Positions 32,895 through 44,468 of a stretch of DNA of 64,000 nt are shown here, piece after piece. A model generated the notes under the pieces. It was not told the origin of the DNA and made no database searches. It saw nothing but the letters and a program-made list of their open reading frames with translations. Each line of letters opens with the position of its first letter. Position 1 is the stretch's first letter. Origin of the DNA: Notospermus geniculatus (lineage: Eukaryota > Nemertea > Pilidiophora > Heteronemertea > Lineidae); the NCBI GenBank assembly GCA_002633025.1, contig NMRB01000060.1:40000-103999 (forward strand). Direction: 5' to 3'. The translations under genes and the position numbers were made by a program.

Positions 32895-33010
32895 ATGGCA
32901 GAGTATGGAAAGTGGACTGTTCGGAAACTTAAAAATGAGTTATCAAACAGAGGAGTGTCACTTACAGGCAGAAAAAGTGATCATTGACTTAATCAGACTT
33001 GATATTTTGT
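32895..33010 (+). pseudogene. SAP-domain fragment
   Basis: An ATG at 32895 opens a short frame reading MAEYGKWTVRKLKNELSNRG, then VSLTGRKSD, and stops. Shifting by one base near 32980 continues IDLIRLDIL. This fits the SAP motif (W-x-V-x-x-L-K-x-E-L-x-x-R-G, then G-x-K-x-x-L/I-x-x-R-L), a helix-loop-helix DNA-binding fold often found at the start of transposon or recombinase ORFs in invertebrates. It is too short for the ORF scan and broken by a frameshift. No downstream coding sequence was recognised. Confidence 0.5.
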
Positions 33011-33540
33011 CCATCATTCTTTTATCTAATGGCACAAATCGGCTCCTATAACCAGTTAACACCTACAGCAATATAAGCAAGTTCTACCCTTAGGTTTTTA
33101 TGCCTTAGAAATCAAATGAGCTGATTAATTTTGATCTGAGATGTTGGGGTCAGGGTGATATCGACATTCGATATCACAAAATTTGATATTTTGAGATAAC
33201 TTTGTCAGCTGATCAACATGAAACAAGTCTTAGTTCATGCCTGCTTATCCTAGGACAGGACTGTGTTAAAATCCTCAGCCGCATGTGCCCGGGTGATTGA
33301 GATATGAGATTTTGATATTTTCAAACTTGATAATTTGAAATATCTCTGCCCGTGGTTGAGGTAGAGACATGATATCACTCAAATAAGGTGGCGCCCTCCT
33401 GGCATCGTCGGGTCTATCATGTTCTGAGCCTTCGTGTGAGGTGTTTGCAGGGCGTTAGCATTTCTCTTGCTCGTCGCATGGGGGCTTTTTGTTGATCTAG
33501 TTCAGCTTTAAACACCCTTTTTGAATGCGGCCCAAAAAGT
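33010..33540. other. Non-coding DNA with a SINE-tail fragment
   Basis: About 33150-33370 is rich in GATAT words (GATATCGACATTCGATATC). 33387-33515 matches the tail of the SINE-like elements at 60160-60804 (AAGGTGGCGCCCTCCTGG to CAGCTTTAA). 33537-33690 is a fragment of the GTGAGCTAAAAA repeat. No gene seen. Confidence 0.5.
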
Positions 33541-33934
33541 GCAATACATGTAACTCGGACTCCTGAACTAATCAGTGGATCATCTCCAAATGTTTATCAT
33601 AGGTGTATCCAGTGAGGATACATGACATGTACCGGGTTTGTGCTTTGACCTCTTTTGAAGGTCACAGAGGTCAAAGTTCGAAGTTTTGCCACCGGAAGTG
33701 CCACCTGTTTCGAAGGGTATGAGTGACACTGTTTTTCAGGACTTTGCGGTGTCAGTCAGTAGGCCAACTACTCCAGTGGTCATGGGTTCAAGAACCTAAC
33801 TGACTGACACCAAACCAATCCCTATCAGGCCCTAATCACAGTTTGACTTGTCCTCGCTTAAAACAGTTTCATTCGTTTTTTTCCACCATACTTTTCTTTT
33901 CTACTCTTCACAACCACATTTCGTGGAAACAGCA

Positions 33935-34085
33935 TCAGGAAAGTCATAGCGGCCATGACCTTCTTGGGCTGCACAACATGGCCACCTTCATCGGAGCCCA
34001 GACTGGAATGGCTCAGTCAACGGACATCTCGGCCAGGAAGAGAGCGGAGGTGACACCAACCGAGTCGGGGATAAAGTACGTGAAC
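33935..34085 (-). pseudogene. Receptor exon 2 remnant (copy X)
   Basis: On the minus strand the core SVDxxIxVWAPMKxAIL is recognisable with disabling changes: 3' sequence encoding NIQLFW and the donor are missing, and bases are lost around the RAKK codons. The flanks on both sides match those of copy F exon 2 (40281-40445), so this is one half of a segmental duplication (33690-34470 with 40040-41170). No exon 1 or 3 belongs to it. Confidence 0.75.
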
Positions 34086-34473
34086 CAAGTATTGGAAACC
34101 ATAGGGCTTTGAAACTAAAAGGTTCTATAAACTTCCTGGTAAGCGATATACGTGTACGATATAGGCCTAGCCTAATTTCAATAACTGCCGTACTAGCAAG
34201 CACAACACGTGGTTTTCACGTGAAAATCACGTCTTCGTCTGACGTGGATTTCACGTCATTTTGCAGAGAATCACATAATCAAGGCTTTGAGACTAAAAAA
34301 TAGGTCCATAACTTCCATGTTAGCGAAATTCAACTTTGCCTAGATTTCAACAACATGGCATTCTGGAACCTTACATTTGATTTTAGAAGAATGTTACCGA
34401 TACGTACAGTACACTATCGGATCCCCGATCCTGATGATCGGAAACCATCATTAAGGTGAGAATTCTTCTATGA

Positions 34474-34742
34474 TAACACATGTAATTTGACATAGAGCGA
34501 GTCTGTCTTGAGGTAATAGTGAGTATAAGAAACATACGTTAACACATGTAATTTGATATAGAGCGAATCTGTCTTGAGGTAATAGTGAGTATAAGAAACA
34601 TACGTTAACACATGTAATTTGATATAGAGCGAGTCTGTCTTGAGGTAATAGTGAGTATAAGAAACATACCTTAACACATGTAATTTGATATAGAGCGAGT
34701 CTGTCTTGAGGTAATAGTGAGTACAAGAAACATACGTTAACG
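34474..34742. repeat. 66-bp minisatellite, four copies
   Basis: Four head-to-tail 66-bp units begin near 34481, 34547, 34613 and 34679 (unit contains TGTAATTTGATATAGAGCGA and GTCTGTCTTGAGGTAATAG). Because 66 is a multiple of 3 the minus strand stays open for 91 codons. The paralogous segment at 41175-41220 holds a single diverged unit, so the array expanded after the duplication. No evidence that it is translated. Confidence 0.85.
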
Positions 34743-35520
34743 CTAACGCTAACGATAATTACATCAAAATGACGTCACCCCACAAGAAATACAACAGATT
34801 CATTCGATGTGACGTCAAAATAATGTCATTAAAGCGATGTACTCGCGAGGGTGGAAAATGAAATCTCGTTCAACTATCGCGACCCGCGATAGCTCCCCAA
34901 TTTCATTCATAGCTGGCGGGATTCTTGAAACTGCATGATCTCGTGTGATTTCTAGCACCTTTGAACCATCAAATTACGGTATCGTCTACGTTTTATACAA
35001 TTAAACGTTCATGAAAAATCTTTTATTAATATTATTTCAATGAATTTGGGCGACATTAGTGTTTACTGCCGGAATAATTTCAAAATCTCACGGGGTATTT
35101 CCGAGAACGAGATCGACAGATTGACAACAAACATGGCGCGGAAAAATCCGAAGTGGGAGGAAGACTGACCAGAGAATTCGCCTCCACTCTGCAAGTTTAG
35201 TCAGATGGCGGCGTGTGAAGACAGAAAGTTGTTGTAGCACTAATGAGGACTTAGCAGTGTACCTCCTGAACGTCGTTGAACCCCGGCCAACACCATCTTT
35301 TGCATGTTTTGCGGATGACTCCGAGTCGTCTCTGTCGGCATCACTCACTGAGTGACACTGTCAATCATGTCACCATGGTCACCCTCCTCGCTACTGATTG
35401 GTCATAGTAAATTCCGTAGTATTATAATGAGATGGCTCGCTTGGANCTCAGGGGGGGGGGGGCAACTGCCCCCTTTAAATACGGCCCTGACATCGCTTTA
35501 ACGTTAGCGTTAGCGTTAAC
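34736..35520. mobile_element. TTAACGCTAACGCTAACG-ended insertion
   Basis: GTTAACGCTAACGCTAACG at 34736 and CGTTAGCGTTAGCGTTAAC ending 35520 are inverted. TTAAAGCGATGT (34828) and ACATCGCTTTAA (35490) form a second inner pair. Together with the minisatellite this block is absent from the paralogous segment near 41215. A poly-G run with an N (35446) and a GGCCGTATTTAAA remnant lie inside. Confidence 0.55.
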
Positions 35521-35919
35521 CGACGGTTTCTTAAACTCACTAATATAACGATCGCAACACAATGGAATAAGTTCTCGCTGTCGTAGTAATGCCGATGTGA
35601 CAGGGATCAAAGTCCCCTGGAAGCAAAGTCCGGGTGCTAATGTATCCCCCGATCAACCCGCAGTTTTCCTTTGGGAAGAATTATGTCACTAACTCTGACA
35701 AACATCTTTAACAAAGCCACGCGGACTTTTAGTCCGTCCGATAAGGGGTAAAATCGTGCAAATAGGTGTAAAAGCATCATATTTCCCTAGGACATTGATC
35801 CCTGTCACACCTGTCTTGGTCACTGAACACCGCCCTAAACCGTTATACTAAACTACGACCCTACACCACCGCTTCCAAAACAAGGCCCTAGCTTGGCTGC
35901 AGAAAGCACGGCCCCAACT

Positions 35920-37639
35920 CTATTGACAGAACGAACCAATGATTTCTTTCGCATCATTCCGAATTTTGCTTCCTCCTCCAATCATATACGCGTAAAAATT
36001 AACTGCATAATTCAAATTCCATGGGAAATAAAGTGTCCAGTACTCAATCCTCAATCGTAGAAACCAATACAATTCCGACAGTTTGTACATAGCACTTATG
36101 AAAGGGATCGCATGATATACATCGTACAGTCTCAACGGTATTGAAAGAAAAACGTAAGCGAGGCTGACCATCACGAGCATGCGCATCAGATACTTGCTTT
36201 CACTACCACATGATTTCTTACTTTCCTGGTTGCCACTAGACGTCGCTGCGATTTGTTTACGTTTGTTTTCTGCTCGTTTGACGCCGACGATGATGGCGAT
36301 GTTGCAGCCGATAATAACGAGAAAGGGCAGGATTGTTCCGACTATAAGCTGATAATTCATGGAAAGAGTGACAAAAACGGGAGCTTCCTTCACCTTCCAG
36401 CCGAGAACCACCATACCTTCAAGAAATATTTTGAGTTTTGAGACAATTTCATGGTCTAAATCAATCAAACTGGGCAAAAGTTTTCTACTGACATTTTTTC
36501 GCAATCTTCAAACCTGAGACATTGTTACAGAAAGAAGGAAAAACTGGAGTCCATAAACTTTTGAACGAGACCGTACGTTCTTTTGTCGTTGTTGCTGCTG
36601 TTGTGTATGATGCAACTAGCAGCCGCATATCTCACGACAGAGAGCGACAGTACATGACCAAAGTAATTAGCCCGCTACGTTCCACAGCTTAAAACAAGGT
36701 TCATTGGCACACGGAATTGGTCCGATTCAGGTCCGCAAAAAATCTATCAAATGGACTTCAGCGTTGTCGTATCCGGAAAACTAGGGGCAAACGGACTGGA
36801 AACGGATCGGATCCGTGTGCCAGTGAACCTTGCTAAAGAAGGTTGGCAATATTTTGAATAAATACCTGTCCTTTTTTCAATACCGTACGATTTGATCCAA
36901 AACAGCTGAATATTGCATATAAATGTGAAGATTGCCGTTATGGTCATGACCTTCTTAGCACGTGACGGGCTGCACAAGATGGCCGCTTTCATAGGAGCCC
37001 AGACTGCTATGGCGCGGTCAACGGACATCTCGGCCAGGAAGAGACCAGAGATGGTACCAGCCGAGTAGGCTATGTATTGTGAAAGCCTAAATGTTTCCGC
37101 AGCCAAAAATGAAAAGAGAGAATCACATACTTCGTTTGTAAATCTCGAACCTCGCGCATTAGTTCTCAAATTTAAGTTCTTCGTGACGGATGGATGGATG
37201 GACGGGCGGACGGACCGACCGATGGACGCTACTCGACCCATTTTACTAGCCATGCTGAGATTGTGTCACTGAGTATCCCATTACGAACAATTTGCATCAT
37301 TTTTGATCTGTATAAAAGGCCTACTCACCTAACTGCCAGTTCCTGATACGGCAAAACATCACCTGTCAGCCACAAAAACAGGTACGATTGAAAAATAAAG
37401 CTGACGAGGACAATGTTGTCGGCGATGGCTAAACCAGTCATGTAGGTACACGTCGATTGGTTCCGGTTACTTGGTTTCGTAGCAACCAGGAACGCCATTG
37501 CGTTGCTAGGCAACCCGAGAGCGATCACGAATATTGACCAAATTCGTGTCGTGTACTTCCACACGAGCAGCATCAGTAAATATTCATCAGCCAGAACTTG
37601 ACTGATTGTCACGTTTCCGGTTGAATCTATTTTTTCCAT
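35920..37639 (-). CDS. Gene E: intact rhodopsin-like (peptide-receptor type) GPCR
   Basis: Exon 1 37329-37639, exon 2 36866-37086 and exon 3 35920-36416 join in frame to 1029 nt, giving 342 residues. Donors and acceptors are GT-AG in the array's phases. The start was chosen at 37639 (MEKIDSTGNVTIS) because it aligns with gene C. An in-frame ATG at 37684 would add 15 residues. Features in order: NVT glycosylation site near residue 9, TM1 with GLPSN, TM2 with LAIAD, TM3 end SVDRAIAVWAPMKAAILC, RAKKVM after loop 2, TM5 LPFLVIIGCN, loop 3 RAENKRKQ, TM6 VMVSLAYVFLSIP, TM7 NFYAYMIGGGSKIRNDAK. DRA replaces DRY, NFxxY replaces NPxxY, and the usual TM3-ECL2 cysteine pair is absent. Introns are short (449 bp each), so this is the most compact copy. 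Likely a cell-surface receptor with unknown ligand. Confidence 0.88.
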
Positions 37640-37924
37640 CCCGATGAAACTGTGTTTTGGCATCAGTGAAAAGTCGAGTACCACAATCCCTGTGTGTCAA
37701 ACATGAATTAACACCGAATCAGAGATTAAAATGCTTATCTCCCAACAAAGTAAATAAACTAAACTGGCAGCCAATGCGAACGGTCACGCATTGCATCCAC
37801 TACAATGCAATGCGTGTCAACCCGTACGGTTCGTGTCTGTTGATGTTGATTTGTGAAATGCCACATCCGGCTATCGCAGGCCGGGGTGGACACAATTCAT
37901 ATTTAATGTCCACATTTATTCTGA

Positions 37925-38231
37925 TTTTATGTCCCCATTAAATCACGAATTAATATCCACATATAATCAACCAATCGCAGCTGAGTTTTTAATGTGGATA
38001 TAAAATCGCACTCCTGATTTAATGTCCATATAAATTCGTATTTTATGTCCCCATTAAATCACGAATTAATGTCCACATAAAATCGACCAATCACGGAGAA
38101 GGAATTTTGGACGGAAGCGCCTGATTTATGGAAGGAAGTTACCGGGAACACTTCACATCCGTCCAAAATTCCTTCCCCGTGATTGGTCGATTTTATGTGG
38201 ACATTAATTCGTGATTTAATGGGGACATAAA
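37925..38231. mobile_element. ATTAATGTCCACAT inverted-repeat element upstream of gene E
   Basis: TTTTATGTCCCCATTAAATC with ACGAATTAAT follows inward, and both are repeated inverted at the right end. The centre is another inverted pair (GAAGGAATTTTGGACGGA and complement). It splits a 5' flank that is continuous upstream of copy D. Related to 10415-10902. Confidence 0.7.
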
Positions 38232-38565
38232 AAGATGAAAACAAGACGAAAACAACTGCACTTGTTCCAAACCAGAAATGCTCAAGCCCAGTTGTTGCTT
38301 CCTGAATGTAAGCAGACGACTTCATATTTTATGAACCTGCCTTCTTAAGATCCGAAGGAGTTGAGCGTCACGTTGTGAGCGGCAACAGACCGAAGTACCA
38401 CCACGACCAGAAAAGATACTCCTCCATAAAGTTCGCACTAAAAGGCAGCGTTATACAATGGAAATTAGAGACGTGTTTTCAACCATTTCTTTCGTATTCA
38501 CATTTCTCCCAGCCTGCAAGTTGCTCAGATATCTTTAATTTAAGTACCGGTATTGCAGCAAAGAT

Positions 38566-38695
38566 TTTTTGAGGAGGCGTTGGCGCTGTTTCTTGTTTAA
38601 GTTTCAAAGAAGTTTCAAATTTTGTAGCGTAGATTTTTTGAGGGGGCTGTGCGGTATCCTGTTTAAGTTGAAAAGATGTTTCGAATTTTGTACGC
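38566..38695. repeat. Two diverged tandem units of about 65 bp
   Basis: TTTTTTGAGGAGGCGTTGGC and TTTTTTGAGGGGGCTGTGCG begin two direct units, each with CTTGTTTAAGTT-like and AAATTTTGTA sequences. No coding evidence. It may belong to the gene E distal flank. Confidence 0.55.
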
Positions 38696-38750
38696 TGGCC
38701 AATAGGCAAAGCACAATGAAAAGAACTCTGTGTTTTTTAAAAAACTCAGA

Positions 38751-38925
38751 GGTGTTACATCTGGCAGTGTTTCTGTGTATCAGTGTGTCCCTTTATTGTT
38801 TTGGAAACCCAGGCAGATAGATCGACACGTTTCTCTATGTGTCCTCTATTGTCAAGTCGCAGCATTTCGTCAGACAATAGAAAGGGAACACTCATAGATG
38901 GGGGAACACTAAAAAACCTTACACC
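38751..38925. mobile_element. GGTGTAACATCTGCCAGTG inverted-repeat element, copy 2
   Basis: GGTGTTACATCTGGCAGTGTT at the left and CACT...TTACACC at the right bound 175 bp with the same interior (TTTCTCTATGTGTCCTCTAT, GTCAGACAATAG) as the copies at 19036 and 45823. Confidence 0.7.
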
Positions 38926-38956
38926 GGTGTACCAGACGAGAAAGTCATTTTTAAAG

Positions 38957-40445
38957 ATAAAGAGCGGATCAAGAGTTTTTTCTGCGACATCTTAAAAATA
39001 TTTCTTTAGCATCGTTCCGGAATTTGTTCCCTCCGCCAATCGCATACATATAGAAATTCACTGCGTAGTTGACTTCCCAAAGCAGCCCGAGTGCCCAGGA
39101 CTCAATTTTGTATCGCAGAAACCAGTAAAAAACCTTACTGTCATGTTGTACATGTAGGCCTACATGGCACCGATTCTAGGAACTAGTATATAAAATGCAT
39201 ACATTCTGACTGGTATGGAACACGAAACGTAAGCGAGGCTCACCATCACGAGCATGCGCATCATGAATTTGCTTTCCCTCTCACGTGACTTCTTGTTTTC
39301 GTGATTGCCCCCAGACGTCGCTGTCAGTCGCTTACGTTTATCTTCTGCTCGTCTGACGATGATGATGGCGATGTTGCAGCTGATGATAATGAGCAACGGC
39401 TTCATAGTTCAAACCAGTCCAAGAGTTGATGAAGCATGGATAGAGTGGCAAAAAGAGGAGTTTCGGAGGTAACGAACTCTATCATAGGACCTGACCTAGT
39501 GGTATATATGTACCGAGTTTCAGATCAATAACACCAGCGGTTACGAAAGGTGCCCTGCTAACGGACGACGGACGCTGCACCCCGGTGAGCTGATCTCTCT
39601 GCCTCGGCAACTGGCGGGTGACGGTGATGGACAGGGTTCGAACTAAGGGTACTGAAGCCCTTTTGGCATGTATATCAGACTCTGCAATCACTCTGCTACA
39701 AGCTATCACGTGAGACTAGGTCCGGCGAATTATAAGAAATACGTGCTGAAAGTATCCGGTTCACATGGCTACGAAATCTAAGAACAGAATTTTTTGGCAT
39801 TACATGTAACTCCATTTTAATTCATCCTGATACCAAAAAGTTGGTACGTCATCTGATCTATTCGGTGTTCTAGGTTCCGCATGGTTCATTCGACGTCGTA
39901 TGTTAATTAACTAGCAATCAACCTACGCGCTACATGCTTGATGTAAGCGTGCACCAACACAACAGACACACTCCGCTACTAAGAGAGCGGCCATATTGGT
40001 AATTTGCCTCTCGGGAGACTGATTCGGTGAAATCTCGCCCTCGCGAGACCGGAAGTCCCAGTGTTTCGAAGGGTATGATTGACCCTGTTTTTCAGGACTT
40101 TGCACTGTCAGTCAGTAGGCCAACTACTCCAGTGGTCATGGGTTCAAGAACCTAACTGGCTGACACCAAACCAATCCCCGTCAGGCCATAATCACAGTTT
40201 GACTTGTCCTCGCTTGTTTCATTTGTTTTTTTCCACCAGTCTATTCTTTTCTACTCTTTATAGCCACATTTTGTGGACCAACGTGAGAAAAGTCGTAGCG
40301 GCCATGACCTTCTTGGCACATGGGGAGCTGCACAAGATGGGCGCCTTCATCGGAGCCCAGACTGCTATGGCGCGGTCAAACGACATCTCGGCCAGGAAGA
40401 GACCCGAGGTGCCACCAGCCTAGTTGGCGATAAAGTACGTGAACC
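38957..40445 (-). pseudogene. Receptor copy F: exon 3 plus exon 2 remnants
   Basis: Exon 3 (about 38957-39484) retains IISCNIAII, RAEDKRK, MMRMLVMVSLAYV and the end of TM7, but an extra segment near 39150 (ACATGTAGGCCT), a lost GV codon pair before RRAEDKRK and further indels break the frame. Its 5' end is cut at 39484 by a fragment of the GTGAGCTAAAAA repeat. Exon 2 (about 40281-40445) has damage like copy X and a stop (TAG) at its 5' edge. No exon 1 exists before copy G. The tail closely resembles copy H (RCRRK). Confidence 0.8.
39595..39720 (-). repeat. tRNA-like (SINE-type) segment
   Basis: On the minus strand GTAGCAGAGTGATTGCAGA resembles an A box/D arm and TAGTTCGAACCC a B box, about 40 bp apart. 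A close copy lies at 46185-46290, where the B box is changed (GTTAGAACC). Probably SINE or pseudo-tRNA. Confidence 0.45.
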
Positions 40446-40764
40446 TAGATCTGGAAACCATAAAACTTTGAAAATAAAAGGTTCTATAAACTTCATGGTA
40501 AAGCGACATACATGTACGATATTGGCCTACTAGCATGCACACGTGGTTTTCACGTGAAAATCACGTGTTCGTCTGACATGGATTTCACGTAATTTTATGA
40601 CGTGATTTTGCAGAGAATAACATAACGATAAGGCCATGTTTTAGCGAAATTCAACTTTGCCTAGATTTCAACAACATGGTATTCTGGAGCCTTAAATTTG
40701 ATTTTAGAAGAACGACCGATACGTACGCTACACTATCGGATCCCTGATCTTGATGATCAGAAAC

Positions 40765-41145
40765 GCTGAAAGGGTAAATGTCGTCCTGGGTATATACAAA
40801 GATTACCCAGGATCTCAATCTTCACTAAAACAATACCCTGGGTGTACTTACGGTAGTCGAACATAACCCAGCATCGAAGTATGACACCTGGATTCGAGGT
40901 TGTCTCGCCCGTGGTCACTTGACCGCCTGAAGAATGTCATGAACAGCTCCATTCAACAAGTGCCGCGGCGCGAGACCGCGAGATTCCAAGGGATTTCTAA
41001 GTAGGACTCGTTCCTAGGCAGAGATTGCGGAAGCTGGGTGATGTTCGGCTACCGAAACTACACCCAGGGTATTGTTTTAGTGAAGATTGAGATCCTGGGT
41101 AATCTTTGTATATACCCAGGACGACATTTACCCTTTCAGCATCAG
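40765..41145. mobile_element. Inverted-repeat element GCTGAAAGGGTAAATGTCGTCC
   Basis: GCTGAAAGGGTAAATGTCG (40765) is matched inverted by CGACATTTACCCTTTCAGC (to about 41143), and the pairing continues through TGGGTATATACAAAGATTAC and AATCTTCACTAAAACAATAC. The arms are about 95 bp. It is absent from the paralogous segment near 34447, so it inserted after that duplication. Confidence 0.8.
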
Positions 41146-41514
41146 AAACCATTATTGTGGTGAGAATTCTTCTGTGAGAATAATTTGACATGGCGCGAGC
41201 CTGTCTGAGGTACGATCACAATACAATGGAAGAAATTCGCGCGGTTGTAATAATGCCGGTGTGACAGGGATCAAAGTCCCCCTGGAAGCAAAGTCCGCGG
41301 GCCCTCTTGTACTCCCCGATCAGCCCGCAGTTTTCCTTTGGGAAGAATTATGTCACTAACTCTGACAAATACCTTTACAAAGCCATGCGGACTTACATCT
41401 CTAGGACGTTACAACTGTCTTGTCACTGAAATCATCGACCTAAACCGGTAAACTACGGCAGATACACCAGAGCTTCCAAAACAAGGCTCTAGCTTGGTTG
41501 CAGAAAACACGGAC

Positions 41515-42933
41515 CTATCTCCAATGACAGAGCGAACCAATGATTTCTTTCGCATCATTCCGAAACTTGCTTCCTCCTCCAATCATATACGCGTAAAAAT
41601 TAACTGCATAATACAAACTCCATGGCAAATAAAATGTCCAAATCTCAATCTTATATCGTAGAAACCAACGTCGGACAGTTTGTACATAGCACTTACGGAA
41701 AGGATCGTATGACATGCATCGTACAGCCTTTGCGGTATTGAAAGAAAAAAGTAAGCGAGGCTGACCATCACGAGCATGCGCACCATGTACTTGCTTTCAC
41801 TGTCACGTGATTTCTTACTTCCTTGGTTGCCACCAGACGTCGCTGCTATTTGTTTACGTTTATTTTCTGCTCGTGTGACGCCGTGGATGATGGCGATTTT
41901 GCAGCCGATAATAACGAGAAAGGGCAGGATTGTTCCGACTATGAGCTGATGATTCAAAGAAATGATGAGTAAAAGTGGAGCTTCCCGCACTTTCCAGTTG
42001 AGCAACACCATACCTTGAAGAAATATTTCGAGTTTTCAGACACTTTTAATCACTCAATAATTATCAGACTGAGCAAAGATTTTCTACTGTTAATTTTCGC
42101 CAAAAATCTTCAAACTGGAGACACTAGCTAGTGAGGTTTCGGAAATCTGACTAAACACGAAGTACGAAATACAAAATTCGACTTCATTTCCTCGATCTAA
42201 TGTATTTCTGGAGATGGTTGGTACCACATTTCCCTGCTGCCAGTACGTCTTTTAGCATACCATGTAAGACCAAGAGAGTTAAGGTGCATTTTTAATTTTT
42301 AAATTTCCACTTCGTATCTACTAAGTGGAAACGAAAGATAAATTTCAAAATTTAATACAGCGTAACTCTATCGGTTCTAATGTCATACGCTGAAAGGTGC
42401 TGTACAGCAGGCGATATTTGTGGTACCAGCTATCTCGTGAAATACATTACGTCATGGAAATGAAGTCCATGTTCGTATTTCTACTTCGTGTTTTCGTCAG
42501 ATTTGCGCAACCCCACTTGCTTGTTAAAGAAAGCGGGAGAAAAAACTGGTGTCCAGAAACTTTTCAACAAGACCGTACGTTCTTTTGTCGTTGTTATTGT
42601 TGCAACGAACACGAGGCCGCATATCTCACGACACAAGAGGTACAGTACATGCCCAAAGAAATTAACCTAAGTTCCACAGCTTGAGAAAGTTGGCAGTATT
42701 TTGAATAAATACCTGTCCTTTCTTCAATACTGTACGTGTGGATCCAAAACAGCTGAATATTGCATATAAATGTGAAGAATGCCGTCGTAGCCATGACCTT
42801 TTTTGCACGTGACGGGCTGCACAAGATGGCCGCCTTCATCGGAGCCCAGACAGCTATGGCGCGGTCAAACGACATCTCGGCCAGGAAGAGACCTGAGCTG
42901 ATACCAGACGAGTACGAGATGAAATGCGTGAAC
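41515..42933 (-). pseudogene. Receptor copy G: exons 2 and 3, no exon 1
   Basis: Exon 2 42713-42933 is open and 221 nt, with SFDRAIAVWAPMKAAILC. Exon 3 41515-42013 is close to gene C but has lost 4 nt near 41669 before the TM7 region, which shifts the frame between YKLSD and the LRLK-type sequence. The intron is 699 bp and gives the uninterrupted reference for the gene C insertion. The DNA to the right, where exon 1 should be, is a foldback repeat, so exon 1 was deleted or displaced. Non-functional unless a distant exon 1 is used. Confidence 0.85.
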
Positions 42934-42987
42934 CTACATTTAGAAATCATAAGGCTTGAAACTAGGTTCCGTAAACCTCCTGGTTTA

Positions 42988-43080
42988 GCCATCTTGTCCA
43001 AACAAGGCTATCGACTCCGTCTTTAGCCTTGTCCGAATCCTGTCATCTTTTCCGTTAATGCATAAATTATTGCAATAAAT
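42988..43080. repeat. CATCTTGTCCAAACAAGGC repeat fragment
   Basis: This matches 48934-49025 (CATCTTGTCCAAACAAGGCT...TTAATGCATAAATTATT). At 48934 the sequence is the left part of a 336-bp insertion with a 9-bp duplication. Here only the left part is present. Confidence 0.65.
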
Positions 43081-43277
43081 TATATATAAAGTGGACAAAC
43101 CGCTTGCCACAGGCGCCTATGGCAAGCGGTCTGTCCACTTTATACAAAGTCTATGATTTTGAATCAAAAACCTATATTTTGTCGACAAAATCATAGTTTT
43201 TGACTCAAAAACATAGATTTTGTTCTCTGAACTACCATTTTGTCTTCAAAATCATAGATTTTATCAAAATATAAGTT

Positions 43278-44468
43278 GGAAGTGGTTATTTGGCAAGCAA
43301 ATGCTTGCCGAATTACAGAAATTTGGTCTTAGATGGCAAGCAGACAATTAATGAATATTAATTAGACTCCATTAATTATGCAAACAGAAGATGAAGATGG
43401 CGTCCTCCGACTCGCCGTCGCAGCCCTCGCCAAAAGGCATCGAAAAGTTGCGATTGGGAGTAGGCTATGCCTCCAACGAAGATTTTAAGACGGCATTAAA
43501 GGCATCGAACTGTTTATTTGCACAGTTACCTGCTGTGTATGCAGTAAGCGTATAGTCTTGGATGCACGTCTAGCTCATTAATTATGCGGCGCTCCCAGAG
43601 CAGCAAGGGCCGAAAACATCGTGTAGTGGAGGGGGCCTTGCGGAAAGGAGCCACCTACAAGCGATTTTCAGAAGAAAGTGGTTATTTATCGACCCTGGTT
43701 TGCCAAACACTACGCCAAGTTTTGCTTAAAACTACGAGTTACCTGCATTGTCCTGAACCAGTTAATACATTCCCACCGCACGTCTGCAGCCAGTTGATTA
43801 GCGTAGTGCGAAGAGTGATGGACTCGCAACTCCAATGTCACGGGTTCGAAACTTGGATGATCGCACTCGTGATTTTTTTGATTTTTTTTTCCATTTTTTT
43901 CGTTTTTCTTGTATTTGTATTTCTCCGAAAAGGCATATCAAGAAGAAACGTTTTGTGTTTTCGTACAAAAATAGATCCGAACAGTGGAAGGTGCCAACAA
44001 ACGACTGCCGGATGGTGGCCTCATTGGCCAGAGTAGTCAATGCTCCGTAACTACGTGAGGGTGCCATTAACATGAATATATATTGTTGTTTGGGTTCCGT
44101 TAAGTAAGTTCAAGATAAAAAAATACTATCGCTCCCGCCCGTGCCTAAAATCAGCGCCATGCCTCTCAAATTTTCCGTCCAAAAAGTACAACATGGACAT
44201 GAGGTTTTTTACTCTGTGTAACTGTGCCCCCCCCCCCCCCCCCCCNTCCTCCAAGGTTAATATAACAAACAAATGGCATATTTGCTTGCCCAATAGCCAA
44301 ACGTGCTGAATAATATGGCAAGCACATATCCTGATTAATATTCATTAGGAGGCGTGACATGCTTGCCAAATAGGGACATTTTTCAGCATTAGATGGCAAG
44401 CATGCTTGCTAAATAAGGACGAAAAAGGGAACTGCTTGGCAAGCATGCTTGCCAAATAAACCCGGCCA
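43278..44468. mobile_element. hAT-like insertion with 8-bp duplications TATAAGTT
   Basis: TATAAGTT at 43270-43277 and 44469-44476 flanks 1.19 kb. Removing one copy plus the insert restores the foldback sequence seen elsewhere. The ends share GTTATTTGGCAAGCA and its inverse TGCTTGCCAAATAAAC, and GGCAAGCATGCTTGCC palindromes recur inside. An 8-bp duplication suits hAT. No transposase was seen, so it is non-autonomous. It carries a tRNA-like block and a poly-C run ending in an N (44246). Confidence 0.8.
43798..43870 (+). repeat. tRNA-like sequence inside the hAT-like element
   Basis: TTAGCGTAGTGCGAAGAGTG resembles an A box/D arm and GGGTTCGAAAC a B box, about 40 bp apart. A T-rich run follows. 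Probably a SINE head; no complete cloverleaf was found. Confidence 0.45.

Noticed and set aside
34451-34726. Protein with four identical 22-residue repeats
   Set aside because: A 66-bp minisatellite gives this automatically; there is no start context, domain or neighbouring exon.
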